Origin: Candidatus Aegiribacteria sp. | GTDB taxonomy: Bacteria > Fermentibacterota > Fermentibacteria > Fermentibacterales > Fermentibacteraceae | Reading direction: 5' to 3' | DNA length: 9,283 nt | Assembly (NCBI GenBank): GCA_030634715.1 | Contig: DAOWAG010000027.1 | Location: forward strand, 1-9,283 | In this document: one piece after another, positions 1 to 7,593 of the stretch | How the letters are laid out: every line of letters starts with the position of its first letter | Position numbering within the stretch: the first letter of the stretch is position 1 | Program-made: the position numbers and the translations under genes | The notes under the pieces: model-generated | What the model saw: the letters and a program-made list of their open reading frames with translations, nothing else | Database searches by the model: none | What the model was told of the DNA's origin: nothing

Positions 1-481
1 GAATGTGATTGAGATCCACATCCCTCCTCTCAGAGAGAGGACGGATGATATTCTACCGCTTTCGGAGTTCTTCCTTTCGAAACTTTCAGATTCTGAGAAT
101 ACAAAAAAACTGACTCTTTCCTCAAATGCTGTTTCAGCGCTCCTTTCCTACAATTGGCCGGGAAACGTGCGTGAGCTGGAAAACATTATGGAGCGTGCAT
201 CTGTTCTGTGTAACGGTGATGAGATTGATCTGGATGATCTTCCGGACAGATTGATTCTCTCGAAGGAGGATTTCCCCGAGCTGACTCCGACAGCAGAACA
301 TATGAATCTGGACTCACTGTTGAGCAGCATCGAAAAGCACTATATCAGCAGTGCCCTGAAGAAGAGCGGTGGAAATAAAACCAGTACGGCAAACATGCTC
401 GGTCTGAAGCGGACTACTCTTCTTGCGAGAATGAAGCATTACGACATTCAAAGAGATAAAGGTAATTATCAGGATGATTGA
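1..481 (+). CDS. Sigma-54-dependent NtrC-family transcriptional activator, C-terminal part
   Basis: This gene is cut by the left edge of the window; the reading frame is already open at base 2. What remains is the end of the AAA+ ATPase domain and a DNA-binding domain. The opening residues IEIHIPPLRERTDDI match the conserved PPLRER segment of NtrC-type activators. NWPGNVREL follows at residues 50-58 (counting from base 5), which is the sensor II region. Near the C-terminus is a Fis-type helix-turn-helix, at about residues 104-148, with the typical GGNKTSTANMLGLKRTTLLARM pattern split around 121-143. Family knowledge: such proteins bind upstream activator sites and use ATP to open sigma-54 RNA polymerase promoters. 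The N-terminal receiver or sensor domain lies outside the window, so the signal is unknown. The stop overlaps the next gene by 8 bases, which implies co-transcription and coupled translation. Confidence 0.93.
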   Translation, partial: NVIEIHIPPLRERTDDILPLSEFFLSKLSDSENTKKLTLSSNAVSALLSYNWPGNVRELENIMERASVLCNGDEIDLDDLPDRLILSKEDFPELTPTAEHMNLDSLLSSIEKHYISSALKKSGGNKTSTANMLGLKRTTLLARMKHYDIQRDKGNYQDD

Positions 482-2456
482 AAATACCAGAATTCTAATT
501 GTCGATGATGATATTTCTATCAGAACTCTTTGCAGAGAAGTCCTTGAATTGCAGGATTTTAAAATAGAGGAGGCTGAAAACGGTAGTTTAGCACTGGAAG
601 CAATGCAGACTACCTCTTTCAGCCTTGTACTCAGCGATATCATGATGCCTGATATGGGCGGTCTGGAGCTGGCTTCTGAAATCAGGACAAGATACCCCGA
701 TACACTTGTTATTCTGATAACCGGTCACGGATCAATTGACCTTGCGAAAGATGCTATACAGAGGGGCGCTTTTGACTTCATAACAAAGCCCTTTACGATG
801 GTGGAACTGAGTCAGACTGTAGGAAGAGCTTTTGAGTTCAGGAAAAAACAGTTATCGGTTCTTCCCTCTCCCGAGCTGAAGGATCTCTACAATCTTACTG
901 TGAACATCAATATCTCCAAGCATTCTCGTCAGGCATTTCTGGAGAGTCTTGTTCAAGCTCTGAGTCACACATTCAGAGGAGACTTCGCCAGCATTTATCT
1001 GACGGAATCTCCTGGTGAGAGCGATACAGTCAAAATTTGTGAATATGGAAACGAAGGCATTCTCAGTGATGAGAAATGGCAATTCTTCAGCCGCAGAGCC
1101 CTTGAAACTGAAGGAGGTTTTCTTGCCGGGGAGTACACTGATATACACCTTCCTGAGGACTCTCCGATATCATCTCTGATGGCTGCCTCTATTCCCAATC
1201 CCGAAGGTAATCTTGGAACCTGCATGGTTGCCAGATCTTCAATACCAGACTCATTTTCAGTCAGAGACCTAAAATTACTGGGGCTTTTCGCGGCACAGGC
1301 GGGGAATCAGTTAATGAATTACAGACTTACTTCCAATCTTCGCGGACATGCCGATAACCTGGCACAGATAAATACTCTTGCAAGTGAATTCTCCTCATCA
1401 CTTGATACTACACTGGTGCTGGCATCTATTGTCAAGGGACTCAGAACGATGGTTCCATTCGATCTGTTCGGGGTCTTTCTCAGCGGGAAAGATATGCTTC
1501 CCCTGAATTACACTCTTGTCAGATCTGACATACCGGAGGAAATTCTCAGCTCCAATCTTCGTGAACTGCTTGAGCAGACTCAGGATCCTGTAACTGTCGG
1601 TCAATATCTCGATAGTGGTATTAGAGATTCTTTCGCCTGTGCCCGAGTAGCTGACTGGGAATCAACTCCGAACCTTGAGATTCTTGATCTGAGTAAATTC
1701 GGAAGTTTAAATGGAATGATAATCCTGGCAAACTGGTCTCATGAGAAGATATTCCTGAATGACAGCTCCTATATATCAATTCTGATCAGACATGCAGCAA
1801 TGGCGCTCAGCAATGCTTACCTTTTCGAGACAAGTGAAACGAACTATACGCAGGCTATCTTCGCTCTGGCAAGCGCGGTTGACGCGAAAGATCCTTACAC
1901 AAGCAACCATTCAAGAAATGTCGCGGCTTACGTGATGGCGATAGCATCTCATCTGCGTTTTTCAAACAGAGAAATCAAGCTTCTGCACCATGCTGCGCTA
2001 CTGCATGACATTGGCAAGATCGGCGTGCCTGAGTCAATACTGAATAAAAAAGGCAATTTAACAACCGAGGAATTCGACATCATCAAAACGCATCCTGAAA
2101 CCGGATATAGAATCCTGAGGTTTGTCACCGCCTTCGGGAGCTTCATCGACACGGTAAAGTATCATCATGAGCGGTATGATGGCGGAGGGTATCCGATGGG
2201 TCTCGGAAAGGACGATATTCCATATCACGCTCGACTACTTGCTATTGCCGACTGCTTTGATGCTATGACATCTGACAGAGTCTATCGAAAGGCTCCCGGA
2301 CTAGAATTTGCGCTCAGAGAAATAAGGGAGAACACAGGCTCTCAGTTTGATCCGGAGATTGCAGAGACTTTTCTATCCGTGCTTGAAACAAGAACCCCTG
2401 AAAGTATAATCGGCGAGTACATCTCCAAAGGAGTGACCGGATTCGCTTTTTCCTGA
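474..2456 (+). CDS. Response regulator with REC, GAF-like and HD-GYP phosphodiesterase domains
   Basis: This 660-residue soluble protein is a phosphorelay-controlled enzyme predicted to degrade cyclic di-GMP. The receiver domain spans about residues 5-120: acidic pocket Asp12/Asp13, phosphoacceptor Asp55 in LSDIMMPD, Thr83 and Lys105. Residues about 140-280 and 295-450 look like two GAF folds; the second is the clearer (NTLASEFSSSLD onward), the first is inferred. The C-terminal HD-GYP domain starts near 455 and keeps the expected metal and catalytic residues: His479, His511-Asp512 in HDIGK, His540, His564-His565, the GYP motif at 572-574, and Asp593 in ADCFDAMTSDR. The set looks intact, so activity is likely. 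The ATG at 474 lies inside the end of the NtrC-type gene (8-base overlap). The two regulators may answer the same kinase, one changing transcription and the other cyclic di-GMP; this is inference. No transmembrane segment is visible. Confidence 0.93.
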   Translation: MIENTRILIVDDDISIRTLCREVLELQDFKIEEAENGSLALEAMQTTSFSLVLSDIMMPDMGGLELASEIRTRYPDTLVILITGHGSIDLAKDAIQRGAFDFITKPFTMVELSQTVGRAFEFRKKQLSVLPSPELKDLYNLTVNINISKHSRQAFLESLVQALSHTFRGDFASIYLTESPGESDTVKICEYGNEGILSDEKWQFFSRRALETEGGFLAGEYTDIHLPEDSPISSLMAASIPNPEGNLGTCMVARSSIPDSFSVRDLKLLGLFAAQAGNQLMNYRLTSNLRGHADNLAQINTLASEFSSSLDTTLVLASIVKGLRTMVPFDLFGVFLSGKDMLPLNYTLVRSDIPEEILSSNLRELLEQTQDPVTVGQYLDSGIRDSFACARVADWESTPNLEILDLSKFGSLNGMIILANWSHEKIFLNDSSYISILIRHAAMALSNAYLFETSETNYTQAIFALASAVDAKDPYTSNHSRNVAAYVMAIASHLRFSNREIKLLHHAALLHDIGKIGVPESILNKKGNLTTEEFDIIKTHPETGYRILRFVTAFGSFIDTVKYHHERYDGGGYPMGLGKDDIPYHARLLAIADCFDAMTSDRVYRKAPGLEFALREIRENTGSQFDPEIAETFLSVLETRTPESIIGEYISKGVTGFAFS

Positions 2457-2507
2457 TGTTCTCAAGCTATTTTGTATATTTGATTATCCTGCTCTGATTA
2501 TTTAAAC

Positions 2508-2514
2508 GGGAGGA
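2508..2514 (+). promoter_or_regulatory. Ribosome binding site of eno
   Basis: The sequence GGGAGGA contains GGAGG at 2509-2513, seven bases before ATG at 2521. This spacing favours the ATG over the in-frame TTG at 2518 and sets the protein start at MSEIVEI, the usual enolase N-terminus. Confidence 0.8.
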
Positions 2515-2520
2515 CCTTTG

Positions 2521-3810
2521 ATGTCTGAAATTGTTGAAATTCGCGCACGGCAGATACTCGATTCAAGAGGGAATCCAACTGTTGAAGCTGAGGTCTTCCT
2601 CCTCAGTGGCGGATGGGGCAGAGCTTCCGTTCCGAGCGGAGCCTCAACCGGTGAACATGAAGCAGTTGAATTAAGGGATAATGAAGAAGCTTACGGAGGA
2701 AAGAGCGTTCTTAATGCTGTAGAGAATATAGAAATGCTGATAGCGCCTGCACTTTCAGGACTCTCAGCCCTGAATCAGGCTCGTATTGATAGAATCATGA
2801 TAGAACTTGACGGTACTTCAAATAAAGAAAAACTGGGCGCAAATGCCACGCTTGCTGTATCAATGGCTGTCTCACGGGCTGCGGCCAACCATCTGGGGCT
2901 TCCTCTATATCGATATCTGGGCGGTCCATCAGCAAGACTTCTCCCTGTGCCGGGGATGAACATTCTCAATGGCGGAAAACATGCGTCAAATCCAATAGAT
3001 CTACAGGAGTTCATGATTGTACCCGCAGGTTTCAGAACATTCAGCAGAGCACTTCAGGCAGGTACGGAAATCTTTCACGCACTCAGGAAGCAGTCCTCAG
3101 ATATGGGTCTTCCAACAACAGTAGGGGATGAAGGAGGACTGGCTCCTGATCTGCCATCGAACGAGGCGGCTCTGGATTTCATAATGAAGGGAATACTTGA
3201 TGCCGGATACACTCCGGGAGAAGATATCTTTCTGGCTCTTGATCCCGCGGCGAGCGAGATGTACCATGACGGAAAATACTATATGCACGGGTGTGATCCA
3301 TCAGGCCTTACTTCGGAAGAAATGGTCTCCTACTGGGAAAAACTGGTCCGCAGCTTCCCTATCGTCAGCATTGAGGACGGACTTGCTGAAAATGACTGGT
3401 CCGGATGGGAACTTATGACCAGAAAACTGGGGCAGAGCATTCTTATAGTAGGCGATGATCTACTTGTAACAAACGAGGAGAGATTGTACAGAGCGGTACA
3501 GACGGACGCCGCGAATGCTATACTTATTAAACTGAATCAGATAGGTACTGTCACAGAGACCATGAACACGGTCAGTCTTGCTCACAGAAACGGATGGAAG
3601 ACATTTATCAGTCACAGGAGCGGGGAAACCGAGGATACTTTTATCAGCGATTTCTCTGTAGCCATGAATTCAGGACTTATCAAGACGGGTTCCATCTGCA
3701 GAACTGACAGGGTCGCCAAATACAACCAGCTTCTTCGCATAGAGGAAGACCTTGGTGACCAGGCGCTGTTCAGGGGAATAGATATCCTGCCCTTGAAACC
3801 AGGGAAGTAA
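2521..3810 (+). CDS. eno: Enolase (phosphopyruvate hydratase)
   Basis: Enolase interconverts 2-phosphoglycerate and phosphoenolpyruvate in glycolysis and gluconeogenesis, in the cytoplasm. The 429-residue length is normal. The N-terminal domain carries [16 protein letters not shown] and the mobile loop [17 protein letters not shown]. The barrel domain carries the catalytic acid Glu204 in GDEGGLAP, the magnesium ligands Asp241 ([10 protein letters not shown]), Glu285 ([11 protein letters not shown]) and Asp312 (VGDDLLVTN), the catalytic base Lys337 in [10 protein letters not shown], and the [12 protein letters not shown] signature. All key residues are present. The ATG at 2521 is chosen over TTG at 2518 because of the well-placed GGAGG. 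The gene follows the HD-GYP regulator by 64 bases and is followed one base after its stop by the ftsB-like gene, suggesting an eno-ftsB-rsgA transcript. An association of eno with ftsB is also known in gammaproteobacteria. Confidence 0.98.
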   Translation: MSEIVEIRARQILDSRGNPTVEAEVFLLSGGWGRASVPSGASTGEHEAVELRDNEEAYGGKSVLNAVENIEMLIAPALSGLSALNQARIDRIMIELDGTSNKEKLGANATLAVSMAVSRAAANHLGLPLYRYLGGPSARLLPVPGMNILNGGKHASNPIDLQEFMIVPAGFRTFSRALQAGTEIFHALRKQSSDMGLPTTVGDEGGLAPDLPSNEAALDFIMKGILDAGYTPGEDIFLALDPAASEMYHDGKYYMHGCDPSGLTSEEMVSYWEKLVRSFPIVSIEDGLAENDWSGWELMTRKLGQSILIVGDDLLVTNEERLYRAVQTDAANAILIKLNQIGTVTETMNTVSLAHRNGWKTFISHRSGETEDTFISDFSVAMNSGLIKTGSICRTDRVAKYNQLLRIEEDLGDQALFRGIDILPLKPGK

Positions 3811-3811
3811 C

Positions 3812-4126
3812 TTGAACAAGAGCAGCAGAAACCGAAGACTATTCTACATGATACTGGTCTTTGTTTTTGTTCTTGTCGTTGTGATACTGGTTTTCAACAG
3901 GCATGGTTTCATCGCTCTTACGAAACTCCGGAATGACATTGAATCTCTCTCTCTCTCAATTGACAGTCTGCAGGAACAGGTGGATATGATGAACTCGGAA
4001 ATCGGGCAACTTCTATCTGATTCCGCTTATATGGAAAAAATGGTAAGGGAAATACTCGGCTGGGGACGAGAGGGAGAGCATATCGTACGGTTCATCAGAC
4101 CTGACTCCTCAGGAGTGATCTTCTGA
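3812..4126 (+). CDS. ftsB: FtsB/DivIC-type septum formation initiator protein
   Basis: This 104-residue single-pass membrane protein has the layout of FtsB/DivIC: a short basic cytoplasmic tail (residues 1-10, NKSSRNRR), one transmembrane helix (about 11-28), a periplasmic coiled coil (about 35-70) and a C-terminal segment YMEKMVREILGWGREGEHIVRF, split over about 73-94, resembling the family's E-x-x-A-R-E-x-L-x-x-x-x-x-G-E pattern. In known systems FtsB acts with FtsL and FtsQ in the divisome and helps activate septal peptidoglycan synthesis. The start is a TTG at 3812, one base after the eno stop, with an AGGGA Shine-Dalgarno at 3801-3805. A (TC)7 run lies at 3944-3957. The symbol rests on topology, C-terminal motif and the neighbouring eno; the family is divergent, so DivIC would be an equally fair name. 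Confidence 0.85.
   Translation: MNKSSRNRRLFYMILVFVFVLVVVILVFNRHGFIALTKLRNDIESLSLSIDSLQEQVDMMNSEIGQLLSDSAYMEKMVREILGWGREGEHIVRFIRPDSSGVIF
4111..4115 (+). promoter_or_regulatory. Possible ribosome binding site for an upstream CTG start of rsgA
   Basis: AGGAG lies seven bases before a CTG at 4123 that overlaps the ftsB stop as CTGA. The frame from this CTG is open into rsgA and would add 17 residues that fit the missing first strand of the OB fold. It competes with the GTG start at 4174. Confidence 0.4.
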
Positions 4127-4162
4127 AACAGACGCGCTTTGCCTGCAGAATTTCCTCCATTG

Positions 4163-4167
4163 GGAGG
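4163..4167 (+). promoter_or_regulatory. Ribosome binding site for the GTG start of rsgA
   Basis: GGAGG lies six bases before GTG at 4174, a textbook arrangement that supports this start. The same bases could instead simply encode Gly-Arg-Arg codons if translation begins at 4123. Confidence 0.55.
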
Positions 4168-4173
4168 AGAGGT

Positions 4174-5031
4174 GTGCTTATCATTGATGAACAGGGAAAT
4201 GAGATAAGCGCTATAACAGCAGGTCGGGTTTACCATGGAATGAAGCCTGTCCCTGGGGATAATGCATACGCCACACTACTTGATGATCATGTGGTTGTTG
4301 ATGAAATTCTTCCCAGAAGCGGTATTCTTCAGCGCCCTGCTCCTATCGGTAGATCCACTCAGATCATAGCAGCGAACGTTGACAGAGTTCTTGTTATGGT
4401 TTCTCTAATAAATCCGTTATTCAGCACAGGATTTGTCAATAGAGCTCTGGTATCAGCCGAATGGAGAGAGCTTCCAGCCACAATTGTACTTAACAAGATG
4501 GACCTTTGCAGGTCTGATGCTGACAGGGATCTGATAAAGAAAATTCTGAACATATATGGTAAGGATGGAGCAGGTTATCCTGTTTTCCCGGTAAGCTGTA
4601 TAAACGGATCTGGCACCGATCTGTTGCTTAAGCACATTAAAGGGACAACAGTTGTTATGACAGGGCCTTCAGGTTCAGGAAAGACTTCCCTCGCGAAACA
4701 TTACAAACCCGACCTGGATCTAAGAATCGGTGGACTAAATCCCAAGACCAGCAAGGGAAAACACACAACCGTATCGGCGCGACTCGTTCTGCTCGAGAAT
4801 GGCATAACTCTGATCGACACACCCGGGCTGAGAATGTTCTCCATCGAGAATATCCCAGGGAATGATCTGCAATTTTGTTTTCCTGAATTTCTCCCTTTTA
4901 TCGGGAAATGCAAATTCAGGGATTGTATGCATATGTCAGAACCAGGCTGCGCAGTAATAGCAGCATCCGAAAACGGCATTATCCACAAGGATCGATATAA
5001 CGCCTACAGAAAATTCATTGAGGAAACCTAG
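4174..5031 (+). CDS. rsgA: Ribosome small-subunit-dependent GTPase A (circularly permuted GTPase)
   Basis: RsgA (YjeQ/YloQ) is a GTPase that binds the 30S subunit late in its assembly. The GTPase motifs occur in the permuted order that defines the family: G4 NKMD at residues 107-110, G5-like SCINGSG, the P-loop GPSGSGKT at 164-171, a G2-type KHTT segment and G3 DTPGL at 215-219. The C-terminal zinc site is intact: Cys246, Cys251, His253 and Cys259 with C-x4-C-x-H-x5-C spacing. An N-terminal OB-fold precedes them. Start: GTG at 4174 has a strong GGAGG, but the product then lacks the first OB strand seen in B. subtilis YloQ (GKIIKALSGFYYVLD). In-frame codons from CTG 4123 encode KQTRFACRISSIGRRGVLIID, which fits that strand, so the protein may be 302 rather than 285 residues. 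It is the last gene of the eno cluster and converges with the Wzz-like gene. Confidence 0.96.
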   Translation: MLIIDEQGNEISAITAGRVYHGMKPVPGDNAYATLLDDHVVVDEILPRSGILQRPAPIGRSTQIIAANVDRVLVMVSLINPLFSTGFVNRALVSAEWRELPATIVLNKMDLCRSDADRDLIKKILNIYGKDGAGYPVFPVSCINGSGTDLLLKHIKGTTVVMTGPSGSGKTSLAKHYKPDLDLRIGGLNPKTSKGKHTTVSARLVLLENGITLIDTPGLRMFSIENIPGNDLQFCFPEFLPFIGKCKFRDCMHMSEPGCAVIAASENGIIHKDRYNAYRKFIEET

Positions 5032-5048
5032 TTAAAAAGTTCTGAAAA

Positions 5049-6302
5049 CTACGGTCTTTTCCTTTTCCGGAAACGCAGATCTCTCCGTATTTCCGAGAAT
5101 AGATTCTGCCATGTCCGCCATTCCTCTGGCTTCTCCATTTTCAGAGCATTGATATTTTCTCTGACAATCAGATAGCCGAACAGGAAAATAAACGCTACAG
5201 CAAAGACTTCTATCCAGATATAGAGCTTTTTGGGTCTGCTTTTCCAGCCGGGGTGCCTTGGTGGATCAAGTACCCTTACTGGAGGGTTCTCGCGGTTTTC
5301 CTCTACTATAGCCTGCTGAAGACTGATACGGATAGCGCTTGTCAATTCAAGAGCCATCTCATATTCCGCTCGAATGGAGACGTATCGGAATTGAATATCC
5401 GGCAGATCCTCGATCGATACGGAAGGCATGACACTCTCATATCCTGGAGGAGCTATGCCCGTTTCCAGCATTTCTATTATTCCAAGGAGTTCATCCGCCT
5501 CACGTTCCTTCAGAAGGGCGCTTGCGCTTGATCCTCCTGAGATGCCTCTTCGAATGGCGGCCGCGGTTGTCCGCAGAAGTATGTAATGCTGTTTCAATTC
5601 AGCAAGGCTTTGAATATAAGCTTCCATTTCCTGGTCCAGTGAGATTATGCCATACTCCTCTTCGAACTCACGGAGCATCTCACCGGTGCTTTCAAGAATA
5701 CTGTCTGCCATCGAAGATCTGATCTCCAGAAACATTCTTGTCTGCTCAGCTCTGCTCCTGCAGATATCCGAGTTTATACTGTCCAGAGCAACAATGACCG
5801 CTTCCGATACTTCAACTGAATACCAGGGATCATTGGTTGTAACCTCGACCTGAAGAAATCCGGATGGTGTCACTCCTGCGGAGTAATTCTTCCTGAAAGC
5901 TCTCCTTGCCCAGTACAGTCCCAGCTGTTCATCCTGTTCGAACCGCTCTCTCTCATTTGTGTAATTAATATATCCGGTAGACAGTATTACATTCTCAATC
6001 AGCGTTCTGCTGTTCAGAATCTCATCGTACACATCTGACATCGTTGTCATTAGAGGTAATGAAAATCCCATTCCGCCACTGAAATACCCCGTGAAATCGG
6101 AGATACCCATTCCTGCAATTGTAATCCCTGGATTTGATTGTGTTTCAGGAGGCATGATGACTGTCGTAACAGTGTACTTTTTCTCAAGAAGAAACGTCAC
6201 GATGATCGTTGGGATCATAATGACAAGCAGGGCTTTGATAAGGAACCATCGATTTTTCAGAAGAAGATAAAGATACCATGATGCTCGTCGTGTCTGCTTC
6301 AT
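5049..6302 (-). CDS. Wzz-type polysaccharide chain-length / co-polymerase inner-membrane protein
   Basis: This 417-residue protein has the Wzz/GNVR layout: a short basic cytoplasmic N-terminus, a first transmembrane helix (about 20-39), a long periplasmic region and a second helix (about 361-380). Just before the second helix is the proline-rich segment PPVRVLDPPRHPGWKSRPKK (340-359), typical of polysaccharide co-polymerases. Residues about 185-285 are helical, with heptad-like stretches (SLAELKQHYILLRTT). The cytoplasmic tail is short and basic, ending RFRKRKRP, and has no Walker motifs or tyrosine-rich cluster, so no BY-kinase is fused. Such proteins set the length of, or help export, surface polysaccharide. 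The start is ATG at 6302, one base after the stop of the SLBB export gene, with GGAAGAG 11 bases upstream. An in-frame GTG at 6314 would overlap that gene but has its purine run directly against it. Its exact polymer is unknown. Confidence 0.88.
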   Translation of the reverse strand: MKQTRRASWYLYLLLKNRWFLIKALLVIMIPTIIVTFLLEKKYTVTTVIMPPETQSNPGITIAGMGISDFTGYFSGGMGFSLPLMTTMSDVYDEILNSRTLIENVILSTGYINYTNERERFEQDEQLGLYWARRAFRKNYSAGVTPSGFLQVEVTTNDPWYSVEVSEAVIVALDSINSDICRSRAEQTRMFLEIRSSMADSILESTGEMLREFEEEYGIISLDQEMEAYIQSLAELKQHYILLRTTAAAIRRGISGGSSASALLKEREADELLGIIEMLETGIAPPGYESVMPSVSIEDLPDIQFRYVSIRAEYEMALELTSAIRISLQQAIVEENRENPPVRVLDPPRHPGWKSRPKKLYIWIEVFAVAFIFLFGYLIVRENINALKMEKPEEWRTWQNLFSEIRRDLRFRKRKRP

Positions 6303-6303
6303 A

Positions 6304-7497
6304 TCAGAACACACTCTTCCATGCTATAATCACGGACGCGACACTGGTTACAATCAACAGAGGGTCCTGCCACCAGATAATTGTCTTCCGCGGAATGAGT
6401 ATTGTTGCTCCAGCCGGAATTGCTGCAATTTCGCTCAGCCGTCTTTCCTCTCCTCCGGACAGCACTACCCTGATCCCGGATTCTGAAGCCTCCCGTTGCA
6501 GACCTCCCGATTGCGAGATGTAATAGAAAGCGTCCATGCCTGCTATATACGGATATACACCAGGGGAAAAGACATATCCTGAAACGGCAACAATGGGAGG
6601 AATTCCAGGACAGACCACTATGTCATCTGGCTGGAGCAGAGGGTTAAGTTCCGGATTATCAAGCGGTGCTGGAAGCGTGGTTGTTGCTCCGCTTCCTGGA
6701 ATGGGTCTAATCACGTGGCAGCTGTCTCTGACTGCCCAGGGTTCGGTACCGCCTGCTCGGACGACCAGATCTCCGGCGGTTTCTCCGGGGATGAATTCAA
6801 GCATACCGCTTGCACTCCCTGTCCAGGATACCAGCTCCGCATGCCCGAATTCAGCTGAAAGAGAACCTGAAAGTCTTACGGCTCCCTCTATCCGGACGAA
6901 TTCTTCAGCTTCAGGAATATGGACCCGATCGCCCAGAGACAGGACAGGGTTTGAGGTAAGATAACCGTCAAGAATGAACCTGGTTATATCAACTGCAGTT
7001 GTATCACCATCCGAATGAATTATCAGAATACTGGTCCAGGCACCAGCCGGTGCAACTCCACCTGCTTGTGCGAGCAGATCGGTCAATCTGTCCGCTCCGG
7101 TTATCTGAACTATCCCGGCAGAGCCAACCTGGCCTGTTACAGGCACTCTGAAAGTTCTGAGAACAGCAAGTCCTGTCATTGCCCTCAAACCGGGATATCT
7201 TGCTGAGAATCCAGCCTCAATGAGAGCTACTGCCTCCCCCAGAGTGTGATACGATACATACCATGATCCCGCGGATGGTATAACCGCGTATCCATCAGGA
7301 GTTACTGTGATATACAGCAATCCACCTTCGCTCAGAGCGGATAATTCCGCGGGAATTCCACCAAGAACACTGAACCAGAATACATCACCCGGACCGACGA
7401 TATACTCCGCCGGATCAATGTCTTCTATCATGGGATGGGCAGGTAGGATTTCTATTCCTTCACCAACAAAAACCAGTAGAATCAGAAGCAGATTCAT
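6304..7497 (-). CDS. SLBB-domain polysaccharide export protein (Wza-like)
   Basis: This 397-residue protein resembles outer-membrane polysaccharide exporters. After a short hydrophobic N-terminus (residues 2-12) comes a Poly_export domain (about 30-113) opening with EYIVGPGDVFWFSVLG. Three SLBB-like repeats follow: about 118-195 (VPVTGQVGSAGIVQITG), 200-297 (VRIEGAVRLSG, ending in QPDDIVVCP) and 302-370 (VAVSGYVFSPGVYPY, ending in ATILIPR). A hydrophobic stretch at about 378-394 could be a C-terminal membrane helix like that of Wza. Unlike Wza there is no cysteine near the signal region, so it is not an evident lipoprotein. ATG at 7497 has CGGAGGT four bases upstream. The Wzz-like gene follows one base after its stop, so the two are expected to form the periplasmic and outer-membrane parts of one export machine. 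No glycosyltransferase or flippase lies in the window. Confidence 0.88.
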   Translation of the reverse strand: MNLLLILLVFVGEGIEILPAHPMIEDIDPAEYIVGPGDVFWFSVLGGIPAELSALSEGGLLYITVTPDGYAVIPSAGSWYVSYHTLGEAVALIEAGFSARYPGLRAMTGLAVLRTFRVPVTGQVGSAGIVQITGADRLTDLLAQAGGVAPAGAWTSILIIHSDGDTTAVDITRFILDGYLTSNPVLSLGDRVHIPEAEEFVRIEGAVRLSGSLSAEFGHAELVSWTGSASGMLEFIPGETAGDLVVRAGGTEPWAVRDSCHVIRPIPGSGATTTLPAPLDNPELNPLLQPDDIVVCPGIPPIVAVSGYVFSPGVYPYIAGMDAFYYISQSGGLQREASESGIRVVLSGGEERRLSEIAAIPAGATILIPRKTIIWWQDPLLIVTSVASVIIAWKSVF

Positions 7498-7500
7498 CCG

Positions 7501-7507
7501 ACCTCCG
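7501..7507 (-). promoter_or_regulatory. Ribosome binding site of the SLBB export gene
   Basis: The minus strand reads CGGAGGT just before the ATG at 7497. Its strength supports this start even though the resulting signal segment is short. Confidence 0.75.
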
Positions 7508-7549
7508 TAATATTTTCTAACTTCTTACACAAATATTTCATGCAAATGG

Positions 7550-7578
7550 ACATTATTCAGAAACATCCATCCTGTCAA
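7550..7578 (-). promoter_or_regulatory. Candidate sigma-70-type promoter for the polysaccharide export pair
   Basis: On the minus strand a perfect TTGACA (-35, 7578-7573) is followed by a 17-base spacer and TAATGT (7555-7550), which keeps the three most conserved -10 positions (T, A and final T). It lies in the 96-base gap after argF and would give a leader of about 45 bases before the ATG at 7497. This suggests that the export genes can be transcribed independently of argF. No start-site data are available. Confidence 0.45.
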
Positions 7579-7593
7579 TCAGTATCGAACAAC

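Noticed and set aside
1360..1385. TGGCAC followed by TTGCAA, resembling a sigma-54 promoter near an NtrC-type gene
   Set aside because: The GG and GC elements are 19 bases apart instead of the required 12, and the site is inside the HD-GYP coding region.
2181..2195. HD-GYP motif reads GGGYP rather than the more familiar GTGYP
   Set aside because: The residue before GYP varies in the family, and all metal-binding residues are present, so this is not evidence of inactivity.
5032..5048. Possible bidirectional terminator between the convergent rsgA and Wzz-like genes
   Set aside because: The 17-base gap is A-rich but contains no inverted repeat, and I could not find a stable hairpin extending into either coding end.
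6536..6964. A 142-residue open frame on the plus strand
   Set aside because: It is fully antisense to the SLBB export gene, has a low-complexity serine- and glycine-rich translation, and has no supporting motif; the minus-strand protein is well supported.
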